A stretch of DNA of 51,635 bases from an uncultured Dysgonomonas sp. (lineage in GTDB: Bacteria; Bacteroidota; Bacteroidia; Bacteroidales; Dysgonomonadaceae): contig CALKIV010000057.1 of the NCBI GenBank assembly GCA_937995835.1, positions 1 to 51,635 on the forward strand, in the 5' to 3' direction. The notes beneath the pieces were generated by a model that saw nothing but the letters and a program-made list of their open reading frames with translations, did no database searches and was not told the origin of the DNA. The position numbers were made by a program, and so were the translations under genes. This document shows positions 42,772-51,635 of the stretch, one piece after another (within the stretch, counting starts at the first letter, position 1; each line of letters begins with the position of its first letter).

Positions 42772-43722
42772 TTATTTTGAAAAGAATCCTATTTCTGATA
42801 GATCCTTTATTACCTTTTGTGTAAAGATAACACTTCCTTTTTGATTAAAGTGCAGAGCATCAGCATAATATTTAACATCAAGAGACATCGAATCTGCTGT
42901 ATAGTCTAAAAAAGGAACATCATATTTTTCTGAGAGCTGCTGATAAAGACTCATTACAGAGTCTCTATTAATTACCGTCTCTCGGCGATTTTCGAATTCT
43001 GGAGCATAAACCATTGCTAAAGAAACATTATTGTCCTGACACTCTTGTATAAACTCCTCATATAGCGCATAAGTAGACGCATTAATCTTTTGATAATGCT
43101 TTTTAGGAATCTTCATTATCTCCTCTGGTTGCCAGTCTGCTTGAATTGCAACAAAGCCTTTTGTTCTCTCTACATACGTTCCTGATTCAAATGATTCTGT
43201 CATCGCCCTTTTGAATGAATCATAATGACCAAAATATCGAACAGAGGGAATGAGATGATCTGATGGATGAAAATCCTCATAACCACTAAGAGTTTTCATG
43301 ATATCCACATTCCACAACATGTAGGGTAAGTATTGCTGTTTGTTATGCACATCTTTCGTTTTATCCAGCGAGAAAAGGTCAAGACAATAGATTATACACT
43401 TTGGATAGCCATTTTCCTTTATATTGATCTTATGCCTCAAATATTGTGTATCGAACGATTGCCCATCCATTCCGAAATTGTATGCCGCTACGTTGGTGCT
43501 ATTCTCTATCATCATAGGATTGAGATGCGTCTTTGCCCTTGACGAACCATAGATAAGACATGGCTCTGTTATCTTATGACTGTAAATATCATTCCAAACC
43601 TCATGTTCTCCTGAAGGGAAGTAAATCATTCTCATCCTTTTAGATACAAACACATCTAGAAGGAAACCAATCAGAAGGAAAGGGATAAGAAATAGTAGGA
43701 TTCTTTTTATCAACTTTTTCAT
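42772..43722 (-). CDS. SGNH-hydrolase-like partner of MBOAT acyltransferase (DltD/AlgX-like)
   Basis: 316 residues with one N-terminal helix (RILLFLIPFLLIGFLLDVFV), so probably a periplasmic protein anchored in the inner membrane. YGSSRAKTHLNPM holds a candidate nucleophile (S60 or S61), and D288-x2-H291 (DALHFNQKGS) matches the end of the SGNH fold. Proteins of this kind act with MBOAT proteins to O-acetylate polysaccharides or D-alanylate teichoic acid. The MBOAT gene lies 12 bp upstream, supporting a shared role. Confidence 0.78.
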   Translation of the reverse strand: MKKLIKRILLFLIPFLLIGFLLDVFVSKRMRMIYFPSGEHEVWNDIYSHKITEPCLIYGSSRAKTHLNPMMIENSTNVAAYNFGMDGQSFDTQYLRHKINIKENGYPKCIIYCLDLFSLDKTKDVHNKQQYLPYMLWNVDIMKTLSGYEDFHPSDHLIPSVRYFGHYDSFKRAMTESFESGTYVERTKGFVAIQADWQPEEIMKIPKKHYQKINASTYALYEEFIQECQDNNVSLAMVYAPEFENRRETVINRDSVMSLYQQLSEKYDVPFLDYTADSMSLDVKYYADALHFNQKGSVIFTQKVIKDLSEIGFFSK

Positions 43723-43734
43723 CTCATCTTTACA

Positions 43735-45171
43735 TTAAAATTGGAAATAAATAAATGGCTGTTCTCCTCCTGACAAGAAGATGATACTGAAAATAACAAA
43801 AAGATAGAACCCCCATTTCAACGGGACACTTCGGATATTAGCAAATCTCTCTAATGCATACTTTCCTTCTCTACCATTCCATTCCACAATGAACATAAAT
43901 AAAGCCATCAATAATAAAACAATAGTTCTGATGTCAATATAAGGGATAGAGAACGGATTTTTAGCTATAGACAAAACAAAAGAATAAGCATCGGTAATGC
44001 TTTCAGCCCTAAATACAATCCACGCAAAAACTACCAACAAAAAAGTTGTCAGCATGTGAAAGAACTCACTCAAAGTAGGTAAGCTTCGTCCCTTAGCCAC
44101 AATATCTAGATTCTTACGGTTACGCTTCAACATGATTGATGGCACAGTATATAGTGCATGTAGCCCTCCCCAGACCACAAAGGTCCAATTGGCTCCATGC
44201 CAAAATCCACTGACCAAAAATATGATGAATGTATTCCTTATTGTCTTAGCCATACCCTCTCGGCTACCTCCTAGTGGAATATATAGATAGTCTTTAAACC
44301 ATGACGACAATGAAACATGCCATCGTCTCCAAAACTCTGCAATATCTCTGGAAAAATAAGGGAATTTGAAGTTTTGAAGCAGTTCTATGCCTAACATCCG
44401 CGATGTTCCTAAAGCAATATCACTATATCCGGAGAAGTCTCCATAAATCTGCAAAGCAAAAAGTATGGCAGCCAACAAAGAAGTTGTTCCTGTCTGGAAC
44501 TCACTATTGTTGAATATAAAATTGGCATATTCGGCACAGCCATCGGCAATTATTATCTTTTTAAAGAGCCCCCAAAGGATTTGACGCATACCATCCACCA
44601 TTCTTGAATAATCGAAAGTTCGTTTCTTTTCCAACTGAGGCAACAAATGTGTTGCTCGCTCGATAGGTCCCGCCACTAAAAGTGGAAAATAAGCGACAAA
44701 AAGGGAGTAATTGACCCAACTCCTTGTGGGTTGCCAACGCTTGTAATAGATGTCAAGCACATACGACAGCCCATGAAAGGTGTAGAAAGAAATTCCTACT
44801 GGAAGGATTATCTTCAAACTAAGCTCGTGGGGTACGAAGCCAAACAGCTGAAGAAAATCTTGAAACGAGTCAACAAAGAAATTGAAATACTTGAAAAAAC
44901 CAAGGAAAAGCAGATTGACCGTTACAGACAGCACAACCCAAAACTTGCGTTTACCCTCTGTTGCGCTATTGTGAATCATTCTTCCCCCCATAAAACATAA
45001 CAAGGTGGAGGCTGCTAAGAGGAACACAAAGCGCCAATCCCAACAGGCATAAAAAAAATAACTCACAAGAAGCAAAAACACATTCTGCTTCTTGTGATTA
45101 TTCTTTAACAGCCAATAGATGACAAAGACTATTGGGAAAAAATATGCAAAGTTTAGTGAGTTAAAAAGCAT
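43735..45171 (-). CDS. MBOAT-family O-acyltransferase (AlgI-like)
   Basis: 478 residues, many helices. Signature FWRRWHVSLSSWFKDYLYIP then LGGSREGM and the catalytic His in SGFWHGANWTFVVWGGLHAL. AlgI/PatA-type proteins move acetyl groups across the inner membrane to periplasmic polysaccharides. It starts with the family pattern FNSLNFAYFFPIVFVIYWLL. It lies 16 bp after leuS and 12 bp before its SGNH-like partner, so the two form an acetylation module. The acceptor glycan is unknown. Confidence 0.93.
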   Translation of the reverse strand: MLFNSLNFAYFFPIVFVIYWLLKNNHKKQNVFLLLVSYFFYACWDWRFVFLLAASTLLCFMGGRMIHNSATEGKRKFWVVLSVTVNLLFLGFFKYFNFFVDSFQDFLQLFGFVPHELSLKIILPVGISFYTFHGLSYVLDIYYKRWQPTRSWVNYSLFVAYFPLLVAGPIERATHLLPQLEKKRTFDYSRMVDGMRQILWGLFKKIIIADGCAEYANFIFNNSEFQTGTTSLLAAILFALQIYGDFSGYSDIALGTSRMLGIELLQNFKFPYFSRDIAEFWRRWHVSLSSWFKDYLYIPLGGSREGMAKTIRNTFIIFLVSGFWHGANWTFVVWGGLHALYTVPSIMLKRNRKNLDIVAKGRSLPTLSEFFHMLTTFLLVVFAWIVFRAESITDAYSFVLSIAKNPFSIPYIDIRTIVLLLMALFMFIVEWNGREGKYALERFANIRSVPLKWGFYLFVIFSIIFLSGGEQPFIYFQF

Positions 45172-45187
45172 TCGCGAACACTTTTCT

Positions 45188-47992
45188 TTACAATACTATA
45201 TTCACAATCTTCTTAGGCACAACAATCACTTTACGGATTGATTTGCCATCGATCCATTTTTGAGAATTTTCGTGCTCCAATGCCACTTTCTCTATTTCCT
45301 TAGGATCTGTATCTGCCGGAAAGGTAAGATTAAATCGAGCTTTTCCGTTGAAAGAAATAGCATACGTTACCTCATCTTCCACCAAGTAGACTTCATTGAA
45401 TACCGGCCAATCTGTCAAACAGACACTATCCTTGTTGCCAAGAGCGTTTTGCCACAACTCTTCGGTGATGAATGGAGCAAAAGGAGATAAAACTTTGACC
45501 AAGTCTGTCAATATTTCTCGCTTGTTGCATTTCAAAGAAGTCAGTTCGTTAATACAAGTCATGAAAGCCGAAACAGACGTATTAAACGACATATTTTCTA
45601 TATCATAGTCCACTTTCTTGATCAACTTATGCAAAGACTTCAATTCTTCTTTATCCGCCTTTTCATCAGAGACGATTAGCTTATCATCTTGATAGAACAA
45701 AGTCCAAAGACGACGAAGGAATCGGAAAACGCCATCGATACCATGTGTATCCCAAGGTTTGGAATATTCTAATGGACCTAGGAACATTTCGTATAAACGA
45801 AGGGTATCACCTCCATAGTTTTCTGCTATGTCATCCGGGTTTACCACATTGTGATAAGACTTTGACATCTTCTCTACAGCTGAACCACAGATATACTTTC
45901 CATCTTCGAGAACAAATTCGGCATTTGCAAATTCAGGTCGCCATGCTTTGAAACGCTCAACATCCATTACATTATTATCCACAAAATCGATGCTTACGCG
46001 CAAAGGAGATGTTTCGTATTGATCTTTCAAATTATAAGATACAAACTTATTTGTCCCATTAATACGATAAACAAAGCTTGTTACTCCTTGAATCATTCCT
46101 TGATTGATCAACTTTTGGAATGGTTCTTCTTTTGTAGAAGCGCCAAGGTCGAATAAGAACATACACCAGAAACGGCTATAAATCAAGTGACCTGTAGCAT
46201 GTTCTGTTCCTCCTATATAGAGGTCAACATTGCCCCAATAATCGTTGATTTTCTTATCCACTAACGCTTTATCGTTATGTGGATCCATATAGCGCAAATA
46301 ATATGCTGACGATCCTGCAAAACCTGGCATAGTGTTCAACTCTAGTGGGAATACTGTTTTGTGGTCGATCTTAGCCTTATCCACTACCTTTTGGTTTGCT
46401 TCGTCCCAAGCCCATACTGCGGCACGCCCTAATGGGGGCTCACCTGTCTCAGTAGGCAAATATTTATCTACTTCAGGAAGTTCCAACGGCAATTTGTCCA
46501 ATGGCAACATTTGAGGCATACCATCTTTATAATAAACAGGGAAAGGCTCTCCCCAGTATCTTTGGCGAGAGAAAATGGCATCACGCAAACGGAAATTTGT
46601 TTTGATGCGTCCTATTTTATTTTCTTCAATAAAGTTTCTTGCTGTTTCTATCGCTTCTGCAACAGTCAATCCGTTTAGGAATCCCGAATTGATCATGACT
46701 CCTTCTTTGGCATCAAAGCTTTCTTCGGAAACATCTGCTCCTTCGATCAATGGGCGAATTTCTAGTCCAAAGTGTTTTGCAAAAGCATAGTCGCGACTAT
46801 CATGAGCTGGCACAGCCATAATGGCTCCCGTACCATACCCAGCCAAAACATAATCGGCTACCCAAATCTGAATGGCTTCCCCATTCAACGGGTTGATGGC
46901 ATAAGATCCGGTAAACACTCCCGTTACTTTTTTATCCATCATGCGCTCACGCTCTGTTTTCTTCTTCGTGGCAGCTACATAAGCATCCACTTCTGCTTTT
47001 TGCTCGGCAGTAGTCACCAAGTCCACATATTCGCTTTCAGGAGCAAGCACCATAAAAGTTACTCCGAAAATAGTGTCAGCACGAGTGGTAAAGATTTCGA
47101 ATTCCACATCAGAATCTTTTACATCAAACACCATTTCTGCCCCTTCGCTTTTTCCTATCCAGTTGCGTTGTGTTTCTTTCAACGATTCGCTCCAGTCTAT
47201 TTTGTCCAAGCCTGTCAACAAGCGTTCTGCATATGCCGACACTCGCAAACTCCACTGACGCATCATACGTTGTTCCACGGGATGCCCTCCACGCTCAGAC
47301 AAACCATTGATCACCTCATCGTTTGCCAAAACAGTACCCAAAGCTGCACACCAGTTCACCTTCGTGTCAGACAAATAAGCAATGCGATAGTTTAGCAAAA
47401 GTTCTTCTTGCTCTTTTTTCGATTTAGCTTTCCACTCTTCTGCTGTAAACTCTATTTCATCGCTACATACTACATCTAAGCCTTTAGATCCTTGCTTTTC
47501 GAAAGAAGCAATCAGTTCGGCAATTGGGCGAGCTTGCTGTTTAGCGTTAGAATAGTAAGAATTAAACATTTCCACAAAAGCCCATTGCGTCCAATGATAA
47601 TACTCAGGCTCGCAAGTGCGAATTTCTCTATCCCAATCGAAAGAGAAACCGATTCTGTCCAACTGTTCTTTATATCGTTTTATATTTTGCTCTGTAGTTA
47701 TAGCTGGGTGTTGTCCTGTTTGGATTGCGTACTGCTCAGCAGGCAAACCGTAAGCATCGTAACCCATAGGGTGAAGTACGTTGAAGCCCTTGAGTCGTTT
47801 GTAACGCGAAATAATGTCAGATGCTATATATCCTAGCGGGTGTCCTACATGTAATCCTGCTCCAGATGGATAAGGGAACATATCGAGCACATAGTATTTA
47901 GGTTTGCTTTCATCTTCTGTTACCTTATACGTCTTGTTGTCAATCCAGTATTGGTGCCAACGCTTCTCAATTTCTTTAAAATTGTACTCCAT
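45188..47992 (-). CDS. leuS: Leucyl-tRNA synthetase
   Basis: Class I aminoacyl-tRNA synthetase, 934 residues. The HIGH-type motif HVGH is at 48-51 (GAGLHVGHPLGYIASDI) and KMSKS at about 706-711 (AVEKMSKSYHNVVNPDD). The CP1 editing domain lies between (TRADTIFGVTFMVLAPE; GYGTGAIMAVPAHDSRDYAF). The C-terminus has the anticodon-binding region and leucine-specific tail. It heads the run to MBOAT, SGNH-like, YitT and SDR genes. A -7-like box TAACTTTG lies at 48038-48031 on the minus strand. Confidence 0.97.
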   Translation of the reverse strand: MEYNFKEIEKRWHQYWIDNKTYKVTEDESKPKYYVLDMFPYPSGAGLHVGHPLGYIASDIISRYKRLKGFNVLHPMGYDAYGLPAEQYAIQTGQHPAITTEQNIKRYKEQLDRIGFSFDWDREIRTCEPEYYHWTQWAFVEMFNSYYSNAKQQARPIAELIASFEKQGSKGLDVVCSDEIEFTAEEWKAKSKKEQEELLLNYRIAYLSDTKVNWCAALGTVLANDEVINGLSERGGHPVEQRMMRQWSLRVSAYAERLLTGLDKIDWSESLKETQRNWIGKSEGAEMVFDVKDSDVEFEIFTTRADTIFGVTFMVLAPESEYVDLVTTAEQKAEVDAYVAATKKKTERERMMDKKVTGVFTGSYAINPLNGEAIQIWVADYVLAGYGTGAIMAVPAHDSRDYAFAKHFGLEIRPLIEGADVSEESFDAKEGVMINSGFLNGLTVAEAIETARNFIEENKIGRIKTNFRLRDAIFSRQRYWGEPFPVYYKDGMPQMLPLDKLPLELPEVDKYLPTETGEPPLGRAAVWAWDEANQKVVDKAKIDHKTVFPLELNTMPGFAGSSAYYLRYMDPHNDKALVDKKINDYWGNVDLYIGGTEHATGHLIYSRFWCMFLFDLGASTKEEPFQKLINQGMIQGVTSFVYRINGTNKFVSYNLKDQYETSPLRVSIDFVDNNVMDVERFKAWRPEFANAEFVLEDGKYICGSAVEKMSKSYHNVVNPDDIAENYGGDTLRLYEMFLGPLEYSKPWDTHGIDGVFRFLRRLWTLFYQDDKLIVSDEKADKEELKSLHKLIKKVDYDIENMSFNTSVSAFMTCINELTSLKCNKREILTDLVKVLSPFAPFITEELWQNALGNKDSVCLTDWPVFNEVYLVEDEVTYAISFNGKARFNLTFPADTDPKEIEKVALEHENSQKWIDGKSIRKVIVVPKKIVNIVL

Positions 47993-48030
47993 TTTAGTTA
48001 TAATCCTTTTATAAAAATTTTACGTGCCTG

Positions 48031-48038
48031 CAAAGTTA
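48031..48038 (-). promoter_or_regulatory. -7 box of the leuS promoter
   Basis: TAACTTTG on the minus strand fits TAnnTTTG, about 39 bp before the ATG of leuS. No -33 box found. Confidence 0.45.
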
Positions 48039-48072
48039 ATTATTTCTTTTTAAGATGTAAGTGAGAATCAGT

Positions 48073-48933
48073 TCAATCTTCATCCTTATTCAAATAGGAA
48101 TCTACTGCTATAGTTGTTATAGCTATTCCAGATATAGCAGCTCCTTTACCCAAACTTTTCCAAAATCTATTACTCGCCTTTCTTTTATACAATAGTACAT
48201 CTCCTCTTTCAGACATGTCTTGAGGCATTTTCTCTGGTTTGGTCTGTGTCCTAAGAATATTTGCCATATATAAGTTTATTCCATAGGTTTGCCCTTCGTC
48301 AGGCTTATGATAATAGGTCTTAATGTAGCTTGCAAGCTGCAAAGGTGTATTTGAAGAATCAAACACCCACCCTTGTACTTTCTTACTCGCTCCTTGTTCA
48401 GTTTTCAGCTCTAGATTGTCCATCTTCGCTTTTCTATATTTTCCCAAGTCTTCTGTGAGATCAAAAGTTCCATAGCTAATCATCATTCTAGGATCAATCA
48501 CAGAAACATAATTCCCTGCTTTTGAAACCTCTTCCATATGATTCTGATTTTTAACCACTGACACATCATACTCATAAGCACCCCCATAGCCATCACCTAT
48601 CCCAACAAGATCAACCACCCCCTTATAAGAATGTCTTATGCCATTGTAGGAAAGAAACGACTTGTTCCAATCTACAAAAAGAGGCTTATCCAACTTGTTG
48701 AAAATTGATATTATTAATTGTGCATTTGCCCCTCTGGAAGTCTGATTCAAGGCTTTTAGAGAATAGGATATCCATAAACTGTCATTCTCGAAAAAGAAAT
48801 CTCCCTCATTCGTTTTTTCTACTGATGCATTTGCACTATTCAATGTGGAATAAATATAGGTGGTAGAGCATGCCGATGAAGACAGAAAATAGACTAGTAT
48901 AGATATTAATATCAATATGTTTTTCATAATCAT
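48073..48933 (-). CDS. Putative lipoprotein of unknown function
   Basis: 286 residues from 48933; the ATG at residue 3 (48927, MKNILILISILVYFLSSSAC) is equally good. The lipobox is SSAC, followed by STTYIYSTLNSAN. A beta-rich domain follows (DSLWISYSLKALNQTSRGAN; WNKSFLSYNGIRHSYKGV), resembling a small immunoglobulin-like or DUF-type envelope protein. Near the C-terminus a short hydrophobic stretch (GKGAAISGIAITTIAVD) may contact the membrane. I do not recognise the family. It has its own promoter and stands alone. Confidence 0.72.
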   Translation of the reverse strand: MIMKNILILISILVYFLSSSACSTTYIYSTLNSANASVEKTNEGDFFFENDSLWISYSLKALNQTSRGANAQLIISIFNKLDKPLFVDWNKSFLSYNGIRHSYKGVVDLVGIGDGYGGAYEYDVSVVKNQNHMEEVSKAGNYVSVIDPRMMISYGTFDLTEDLGKYRKAKMDNLELKTEQGASKKVQGWVFDSSNTPLQLASYIKTYYHKPDEGQTYGINLYMANILRTQTKPEKMPQDMSERGDVLLYKRKASNRFWKSLGKGAAISGIAITTIAVDSYLNKDED

Positions 48934-48985
48934 TTATAAAACAGAATGGATAGTAGCCCAATTCATTAAAGTTTGTTGAGTAGGA

Positions 48986-49016
48986 CAAATTTAATTATTT
49001 ACTTGAAAAACACAAT
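48986..49016 (-). promoter_or_regulatory. Promoter of the lipoprotein gene
   Basis: Minus strand: ATTG (49016-49013), 19 bp, TAAATTTG (48993-48986). Good fit to the Bacteroidetes pattern, about 50 nt before the start codon. Confidence 0.58.
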
Positions 49017-49122
49017 ATCTGACTACACATCTTTATTTTTCAAAAAGACACTCAAAGCCCTACTACTCAACAAAAATAATGAAAAAACGACCACGATTAA
49101 GGATGTTCTACACAATTTTGTG

Positions 49123-49130
49123 TATCTTTG
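49123..49130 (+). promoter_or_regulatory. -7 box of the guaA promoter
   Basis: TATCTTTG fits TAnnTTTG, 37 bp upstream of guaA. No convincing -33 TTTG at the right distance. Confidence 0.45.
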
Positions 49131-49167
49131 TGCGCATTAAAAATAATAGTACCTACATTTATTTGAT

Positions 49168-50688
49168 ATGCGAGAGAAAATTATCATCCTTGATTTTGGT
49201 TCCCAGACTACCCAACTAATCGGTAGAAGAGTGCGAGAACTAAACACTTACTGTGAAATCGTTCCCTATAACAAGTTCCCTTTTGGAGACGAAACTGTCA
49301 AAGGAGTAATTCTTTCAGGAAGTCCCTATTCTGTCAACGACAAAGAAGCTTTCAAACCAGATTTGAGTAACATCCGTGGCAAGTATCCAGTACTTGGCAT
49401 CTGCTATGGCGCACAATATATTGCTTCCTCTTCGGGAGGTAAAGTGGAAAAAGGCGATTCCAGAGAATATGGCAGAGCAAATCTCACCTTTGTGGATGCT
49501 CAAGATAGGCTATTCCAAGGAATAACAAGTGGTTCGCAAGTTTGGATGTCACATGGTGATACAATTACCCAACTGACTGACAATTTTAAAATCATAGCAA
49601 GCACAAAAGATGTAGAGAAAACAGCTTATAAGCTAACCAATGAAGAAACATGGGCTGTACAATTTCATCCAGAAGTATTTCACTCCACAGATGGCACTAC
49701 CCTATTGAGCAACTTCCTTGATATATGCGAATGCAAACGCACTTGGTCACCAGCCTCTTTCATCGATAATACTGTTGCCGATCTGAAAGAAATGTTAGGA
49801 GACGACAAAGTAATCTTAGCACTATCTGGAGGAGTAGATTCTTCGGTAACTGCTGTACTATTGAACAAAGCTATTGGCAAAAACCTTACTTGTGTTTTTG
49901 TTAATCATGGACTATTACGCAAAAACGAATTCCAAAACGTTCTGAAAGACTACGAACATCTTGGACTTAATGTTATAGGAGTAGATGCAAGCCAAGACTT
50001 CTACAGAGAGCTTGCCGGAGTAACTGATCCTGAACAAAAACGAAAAATTATAGGTAAAGGATTTATTGACGTATTCGATCGTGAAGCCCACAAGCTAAAA
50101 GATATCAAATGGCTTGGACAAGGAACAATATATCCTGACATCATCGAATCCATCTCGATAACCGGAACCGTTATCAAGTCGCACCACAATGTAGGTGGCC
50201 TTCCTGAAAAGATGCACCTAAAATTAGTAGAACCCCTAAAGCTTCTCTTCAAAGACGAAGTACGCAAAGTAGGGACTGAACTAGGAATGAAACAACACCT
50301 TATTGGTCGTCACCCATTCCCTGGACCTGGACTTGGCATTCGTATCCTTGGAGAAGTGACTCCTGAACGTGTGGAGATCCTGCAAAATGCCGATGCTATA
50401 TATACTGATTTACTCCGTGAGCACGGTCTTTATGACAAAGTGTGGCAAGCGGGCGCTATCCTTCTCCCAATTCGCTCAGTGGGCGTGATGGGTGATGAAC
50501 GCACTTATGAAAACACGGTAGCCTTACGCGCTGTGACCTCAGTAGATGCTATGACCGCCGATTGGGCACATCTTCCTTACGACTTCTTGGCAAAGGTGTC
50601 GAACGAAATCATCAATAAGGTGAGAGGTATCAACCGCGTTGTCTACGACATTTCTTCCAAACCACCTGCAACTATCGAGTGGGAATAA
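49168..50688 (+). CDS. guaA: GMP synthase (glutamine-hydrolysing)
   Basis: Converts XMP to GMP with glutamine and ATP. 506 residues. The class I amidotransferase domain has the nucleophile C79 (LGICYGAQYIA) and the His-Glu pair near residue 168-170 (VQFHPEVFHS). The ATP pyrophosphatase PP-loop is LALSGGVDSSV (around 219-229), with the following HGLLRKNEF. The C-terminal dimerisation domain ends IEWE, as in most GuaA. There is a hairpin terminator after the gene. Confidence 0.97.
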   Translation: MREKIIILDFGSQTTQLIGRRVRELNTYCEIVPYNKFPFGDETVKGVILSGSPYSVNDKEAFKPDLSNIRGKYPVLGICYGAQYIASSSGGKVEKGDSREYGRANLTFVDAQDRLFQGITSGSQVWMSHGDTITQLTDNFKIIASTKDVEKTAYKLTNEETWAVQFHPEVFHSTDGTTLLSNFLDICECKRTWSPASFIDNTVADLKEMLGDDKVILALSGGVDSSVTAVLLNKAIGKNLTCVFVNHGLLRKNEFQNVLKDYEHLGLNVIGVDASQDFYRELAGVTDPEQKRKIIGKGFIDVFDREAHKLKDIKWLGQGTIYPDIIESISITGTVIKSHHNVGGLPEKMHLKLVEPLKLLFKDEVRKVGTELGMKQHLIGRHPFPGPGLGIRILGEVTPERVEILQNADAIYTDLLREHGLYDKVWQAGAILLPIRSVGVMGDERTYENTVALRAVTSVDAMTADWAHLPYDFLAKVSNEIINKVRGINRVVYDISSKPPATIEWE

Positions 50689-50719
50689 TTTAAATTCACA
50701 ACTAAATAAATTAAGCATT

Positions 50720-50765
50720 CAGACTTGGGCTATCAGCTTTTTAATAGCCCTGTCTGATTGTTTCA
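50720..50765 (+). terminator. Rho-independent terminator of guaA
   Basis: Left arm cagacttgggctat (50720-50733) pairs with atagccctgtctg (50744-50756), with one small bulge. A T-containing tail follows. It lies 31 bp after the guaA stop. Confidence 0.72.
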
Positions 50766-50834
50766 TATATTACTATAATACATGAAGGACGATAAAATCA
50801 CCTTTCATGCTATGCTTTCATATCCTCAAAATGT

Positions 50835-50867
50835 TTTCTATGATGATAAAGAATACCATCATAGAAA
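50835..50867 (+). promoter_or_regulatory. Hairpin just upstream of the DUF2625 gene
   Basis: Arms tttctatgatg (50835-50845) and catcatagaaa (50857-50867) pair perfectly over 11 bp with an 11-nt loop, 24 bp before the ATG. The position suggests a leader hairpin or a protein-binding site. There is no terminator tail. Confidence 0.4.
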
Positions 50868-50891
50868 GAGAAATAGAATATTATTGAAAGA

Positions 50892-51566
50892 ATGAAAACG
50901 CTCGAAGAACTAATCGACAAAGAAGATCCAGGATGGAAAATTATATCTGAATGGATTAGTCTTGCTAAAAACAATGTAGCAATACTTCCAAGAGATCAGC
51001 AAACTGCTGAAGAAACATTGGCGCGTACACAAGTGACTACTCGATCGTTGATGGGCGCTGTGATTTATGAAACTGGTGGCATCTTGATTGATCATGGATG
51101 GATACGCCTGCTTGGATCAGGTTCAGAAAAGATGAAAAGGTCGATTTCTTCATGGAATAAAGGCAAAACATTTGCTAACTATGGAGACATTCCTCCCTAC
51201 CTATTCATTGCAGATGATGTATTGGGTGGTCTATTTGCTATCAATGGAGGCTTCCTCGGCGAGGACACCGGAAACATATACTACTTTCAACCAGACGCCT
51301 TGGAATGGTTTCCAATGGAATTTGGCTATACGGAGTTTCTGCTCTTCTGTTTCGATGGAAGACTAGACGATTTTTATGAAGGTCTACGCTGGAATGGCTG
51401 GAAAGAGGACGTACAAAACCTAGATGGAGATCACGCCTACTCATGCATGCCCTTTCTTTGGACAAAAGAAGGGAAAGACATAGAACATGTCTCTCGCAAA
51501 GCTGTACCTATAGATGAATTGTATCTATTGAATTTAGATATGCAAGAGAAACTCGGAAACAACTAA
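50892..51566 (+). CDS. DUF2625 family protein
   Basis: 224 residues, no signal peptide or membrane segment, so probably cytoplasmic. TLEELIDKEDPGWKIISEWI, the TTRSLMGAVIYETGGILIDH motif and GWIRLLGSGSEKM match what I recall of DUF2625. GGFLGEDTGNIYYFQPDALE and EWFPMEFGYTEFLLFCFDG are further conserved aromatic blocks. Function is unknown. It follows guaA in the same direction but with a terminator and a 203-bp gap between them. Confidence 0.85.
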   Translation: MKTLEELIDKEDPGWKIISEWISLAKNNVAILPRDQQTAEETLARTQVTTRSLMGAVIYETGGILIDHGWIRLLGSGSEKMKRSISSWNKGKTFANYGDIPPYLFIADDVLGGLFAINGGFLGEDTGNIYYFQPDALEWFPMEFGYTEFLLFCFDGRLDDFYEGLRWNGWKEDVQNLDGDHAYSCMPFLWTKEGKDIEHVSRKAVPIDELYLLNLDMQEKLGNN

Positions 51567-51594
51567 TTATACAATTATTCAATCTATTTTATCG

Positions 51595-51635
51595 ATGCAA
51601 AATAAAACTGAAGAAACCTGTGAGATCTCTCATCC
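51595..51635 (+). CDS. Possible start of a gene cut by the right edge
   Basis: ATG at 51595 opens a frame (MQNKTEETCEISH) that runs to the window end, 28 bp after the DUF2625 stop. Only 13 codons are visible, so neither reality nor function can be judged. Confidence 0.25.
   Translation, partial: MQNKTEETCEISH

Noticed and set aside
44731..45000. 89-codon Lys-rich frame antisense to the MBOAT gene
   Set aside because: It lies fully within conserved MBOAT coding sequence and has no start context or family match.
46772..47395. 207-codon open frame antisense to leuS
   Set aside because: It lies wholly inside leuS, which has intact motifs; the translation is Ser/His/Cys-rich and shows no family pattern.
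1..51635. CRISPR arrays, tRNA or rRNA genes, insertion sequences, phage genes
   Set aside because: No regularly spaced repeats, cloverleaf candidates, transposase or integrase motifs were seen while reading the window.

Overview
The window looks like chromosomal DNA of a Bacteroidota member, most likely order Bacteroidales; I cannot name the genus. Four things point there. (1) Complex I is encoded as nuoA-B-CD(fused)-H-I-J-K-L with no nuoE, nuoF or nuoG between CD and H. (2) Several promoters fit the Bacteroidetes pattern TTTG/ATTG-N19-20-TAnnTTTG. (3) A 30-codon Lys/Arg-rich gene of the AURKAIP1/COX24 (mS38-like) type lies between HU and RNase G. (4) Lipoproteins and small secreted proteins of Bacteroidetes character are common. 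The DNA is AT-rich. No tRNA, rRNA, IS element, integrase or CRISPR array was seen.

Layout. 1-6301 (minus): nuo operon, with nuoL cut by the left edge; its promoter is at 6389-6419. 6574-8736 (minus): a GT2 polyprenyl-phosphate-type glycosyltransferase and mutY. 8882-11068 (plus): HU, the mS38-like mini gene, and RNase G/E. 11236-13214 (plus): a glycine-rich protein, a lipoprotein and a membrane protein of unknown role. 13301-18200 (minus): TolC, HlyD and two ABC-2 permeases, with no ATPase. 18332-19644 (minus): a putative beta-barrel and secreted-protein pair. 19930-23629 (plus): ffh, then an SPFH-GYF protein and a zinc-ribbon membrane protein. 23599-35284 (minus): a long run of yicC, alpha/beta hydrolase, gmk, nadD, acyltransferase 3, M24 peptidase, folP, cdaA and a TamB-like giant. 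35594-35986 (plus): ArsC/Spx-like protein. 36124-37251 (minus): three small exported proteins, two of them paralogous. 37407-41030 (plus): PhnA/YjdM-like protein, WalJ-type MBL hydrolase, atypical epimerase and ROK regulator. 41130-47992 (minus): leuS, MBOAT O-acetyltransferase, SGNH-like partner, YitT and SDR. 48073-48933 (minus): lipoprotein. 49168-51566 (plus): guaA and a DUF2625 protein; a possible new gene starts at 51595.

The genes are mostly core functions: respiration, DNA repair, RNA processing, protein targeting, nucleotide and cofactor synthesis, c-di-AMP signalling and envelope assembly. Accessory envelope genes sit between them. No unmistakable new defence or mobile system was seen. 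The most interesting leads are the SPFH/zinc-ribbon pair, which resembles the Bacillus YdjI/YdjG partners of PspA but has no PspA here; the ATPase-less ABC-2 export operon; the O-acetylation pair inside the leuS operon; and several strong inverted repeats near promoters.
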